From Paradesertivirga sp966210515 (GTDB lineage: Bacteria; Bacteroidota; Bacteroidia; Sphingobacteriales; Sphingobacteriaceae), in NCBI GenBank assembly GCA_966210515.1, contig CBIHLM010000036.1:1-42647 (forward strand): a stretch of DNA of 42,647 nt, written 5' to 3'. Positions 42,593 to 42,647 of this stretch are shown one piece after another. Numbering within the stretch: the stretch's first letter is position 1; every line of letters begins with the position of its first letter. The notes beneath the pieces were generated by a model that saw only the letters and a program-made list of their open reading frames with translations, was not told the DNA's origin and did no database searches. Made by a program: the position numbers and the translations under genes.

Positions 42593-42647
42593 TTAATCCA
42601 TGCCAAGCATTACACTCGTTGCTCCGCCGCCCATGGTGGCATTCTCA
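42593..42647 (-). CDS. Tiny lipoprotein, copy 2 (3' end only, cut by window edge)
   Basis: The last 17 codons and stop of a second gene. All 55 bp visible are identical to 42427-42481, giving the same NATMGGGATSVMLGMD end. It lies 25 bp upstream of copy 1 on the same strand, so the two are tandem and probably co-transcribed. Its start is outside the window. Confidence 0.65.
   Translation of the reverse strand, partial: ENATMGGGATSVMLGMD

Noticed and set aside
1..42647. CRISPR arrays, tRNA or rRNA genes, insertion sequences, prophage genes, riboswitches
   Set aside because: Looked for by eye on both strands; no regularly spaced repeats, no transposase or integrase reading frame and no cloverleaf pattern was seen. 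A tRNAscan, Infernal and IS search would be needed to exclude them formally.

Overview
The window reads as chromosomal DNA of a member of the Bacteroidetes, most likely family Sphingobacteriaceae (Pedobacter-like). This is inferred from content, without a database search. The evidence is: Bacteroidetes-type promoters (TTG, about 19-20 bp, TAnnTTTG) with very short leaders; a type IX secretion type-B cargo next to a PorP/SprF partner; an OMP_b-brl_3-type barrel paired with a 6-bladed beta-propeller; and an alpha-2-macroglobulin/PBP1C pair. No phage, plasmid, IS, CRISPR, rRNA or tRNA was seen.

Layout. Positions 1-954 hold no gene. They are a patchwork of direct and inverted copies of a hairpin-rich intergenic repeat, with another copy at about 2905-3025. 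Positions 955-12087 are accessory and housekeeping genes: LLM flavin oxidoreductase, SIMPL lipoprotein, a two-gene minus-strand operon (6-bladed propeller then outer-membrane barrel), a DMT exporter, a GyrI-like protein, a MATE exporter, a one-repeat DUF1456 protein and a double universal-stress protein. Positions 12334-17140 are an envelope block: a T9SS type-B secreted protein, its PorP/SprF partner, then NfeD and flotillin, closed by a strong terminator. Positions 17187-18150 are gene-poor and contain a decayed reading frame.

Positions 18171-34553 are a run of plus-strand core genes: mnmA, topA, a small conserved-looking protein, a giant thioester alpha-2-macroglobulin, pbpC, a DnaQ-like exonuclease, rnr and a polyprenyl diphosphate synthase. 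Gaps from topA to rnr are 8-57 bp, so this may be one long transcription unit. Positions 34893-38607 are minus-strand genes: rplU-rpmA (L27 with a long acidic/alanine tail), slyD and a DUF255 thioredoxin-fold protein. A 34-bp perfect palindrome separates the last from a divergent dipeptide epimerase (38737). The end carries a membrane-anchored GH25 lysozyme, an M20 dipeptidase, a probably frameshifted small membrane protein, and two tandem copies of a tiny lipoprotein gene, the second cut by the window edge.

Functionally, PBP1C, alpha-2-macroglobulin, the L-Ala-D/L-Glu-type epimerase and the GH25 enzyme all concern cell-wall synthesis, protection or turnover. No single unmistakable undescribed system is visible. 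The best leads are the covarying hairpin repeat family, the T9SS cargo with a glutamine-amidotransferase-like Cys/His arrangement, the palindrome between divergent genes, the L27 tail, and the tandem tiny lipoproteins.
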